DNA from: Acinetobacter junii CIP 64.5
GTDB taxonomy: Bacteria > Pseudomonadota > Gammaproteobacteria > Pseudomonadales > Moraxellaceae
DNA: 64,000 bases
NCBI RefSeq assembly: GCF_000368765.1
Contig: NZ_KB849655.1
Span: 187,484-251,483, forward strand
Direction: 5' to 3'
Below are positions 63,799 to 64,000 of the stretch, piece by piece (the first letter of the stretch is position 1; each line of letters begins with the position of its first letter). The notes below the pieces were generated by a model that ran no database searches, was not told where the DNA came from, and saw nothing but the letters and a program-made list of their open reading frames with translations. Made by a program: the position numbers and the translations under genes.

Positions 63799-64000
63799 CT
63801 AAGCCTCCTCTCCATCACGAATCACTAATTGGATCGGTGTCGGGTTATAGGCATTACATGGATTATTCAGTTGCGGGCAATTAGAGATCAGTACGATTAA
63901 ATCCATTTCTGCTTTAATCTCGACAAATTTACCCGGTGCAGAAATACCATCATCAAATTTCAAATGTCCATCAGATGTAACAGGAACATTCATAAAGAAA
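63799..64000 (-). CDS. DUF1989 urea carboxylase-associated protein (3' part, cut by window edge)
   Basis: The last 66 codons are visible; the frame is open to the window edge ([18 protein letters not shown], then [20 protein letters not shown]). This is the conserved end of the UAAP/DUF1989 proteins, which work in pairs and were shown to be carboxyguanidine deiminase (CgdAB). It stops 3 bp before the carboxylase start, so the two are coupled. The second DUF1989 gene and the promoter or riboswitch should lie just outside the window. Confidence 0.88.
   Translation of the reverse strand, partial: FFMNVPVTSDGHLKFDDGISAPGKFVEIKAEMDLIVLISNCPQLNNPCNAYNPTPIQLVIRDGEEA

Noticed and set aside
1..64000. 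tRNA, rRNA and CRISPR arrays
   Set aside because: No cloverleaf-like segments, rRNA blocks or regular spaced repeats were noticed on reading; a covariance-model scan was not possible here.

Overview
The window looks like a chromosomal segment of an Acinetobacter species. It is AT-rich, and it carries a DcaP-type porin, an AAHS aromatic-acid transporter, a MesD/MesX methionine synthase pair, and housekeeping proteins (MetZ, RecR, RNase D, YcgL, TrpB, PrmB, AroC) of the kind found in Moraxellaceae. A 28-bp XerC/XerD site at 21193-21220 has the centre and XerD arm of a chromosomal dif, so the window probably spans the replication terminus. No rRNA, tRNA or CRISPR array was seen.

Layout. 1-17.8 kb is mostly core: a YidB-like repeat protein cut by the window edge, a porin, a HIT hydrolase, a small secreted protein, a 3-hydroxyisobutyrate dehydrogenase-like enzyme, a PHA-synthase-like hydrolase with Ser instead of Cys, metZ-ybaB-recR, rnd, ycgL and a membrane protein, a MoxR/VWA pair, trpB, prmB-aroC, a diguanylate cyclase and an UndA-like non-heme iron oxidase. 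17.9-25.1 kb is accessory: a flavodoxin-fold quinone reductase, a frameshifted AraC gene, an IS1202-group (ISNCY) insertion sequence lying 6 bp from the dif-like site, a VF530 gene, a hipA-hipB pair in reversed order followed by a gene with a HEPN-like RX4H motif, and a DUF1826 gene.

25.1-31.3 kb holds a folate-independent methionine synthase cluster (mesX, mesD, flavin reductase, TSUP exporter) beside a TonB-dependent receptor. An octamer, TTCAGGTT, recurs upstream of both mesX and the receptor. 31.5-38.1 kb has a polyketide-cyclase-like protein, a LysR regulator, a ketone-body CoA-transferase/thiolase locus broken by an internal deletion, an AAHS transporter and a DcaP porin. 38.4-48.2 kb is a leucine/isovalerate catabolic block: liuA (ivd), liuB, liuC, liuD and liuE on the plus strand, divergent from a TetR regulator, an acyl-CoA synthetase and a methyltransferase. 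48.3-55.8 kb has a LysR gene divergent from a fused indolepyruvate ferredoxin oxidoreductase, then an AraC/DUF2306/small membrane protein operon.

55.8-64.0 kb is a nitrogen-acquisition module: an ABC permease and ATPase, a binding lipoprotein, a NikR-like regulator that has lost three of four nickel ligands, a 41-residue ORF missed by ordinary length cut-offs, and a urea/guanidine-type biotin carboxylase with its DUF1989 partner at the window edge. Two sites that fit the sigma-54 (-24/-12) consensus precede the two transport operons, which points to control by nitrogen limitation. A separate strong sigma-70 promoter, ribosome-binding site, 28-codon ORF and terminator form an independent ~160-nt unit between the transport and carboxylase genes. 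The module is best read as guanidine (or urea) uptake and carboxylation; which substrate is used cannot be settled from this window.
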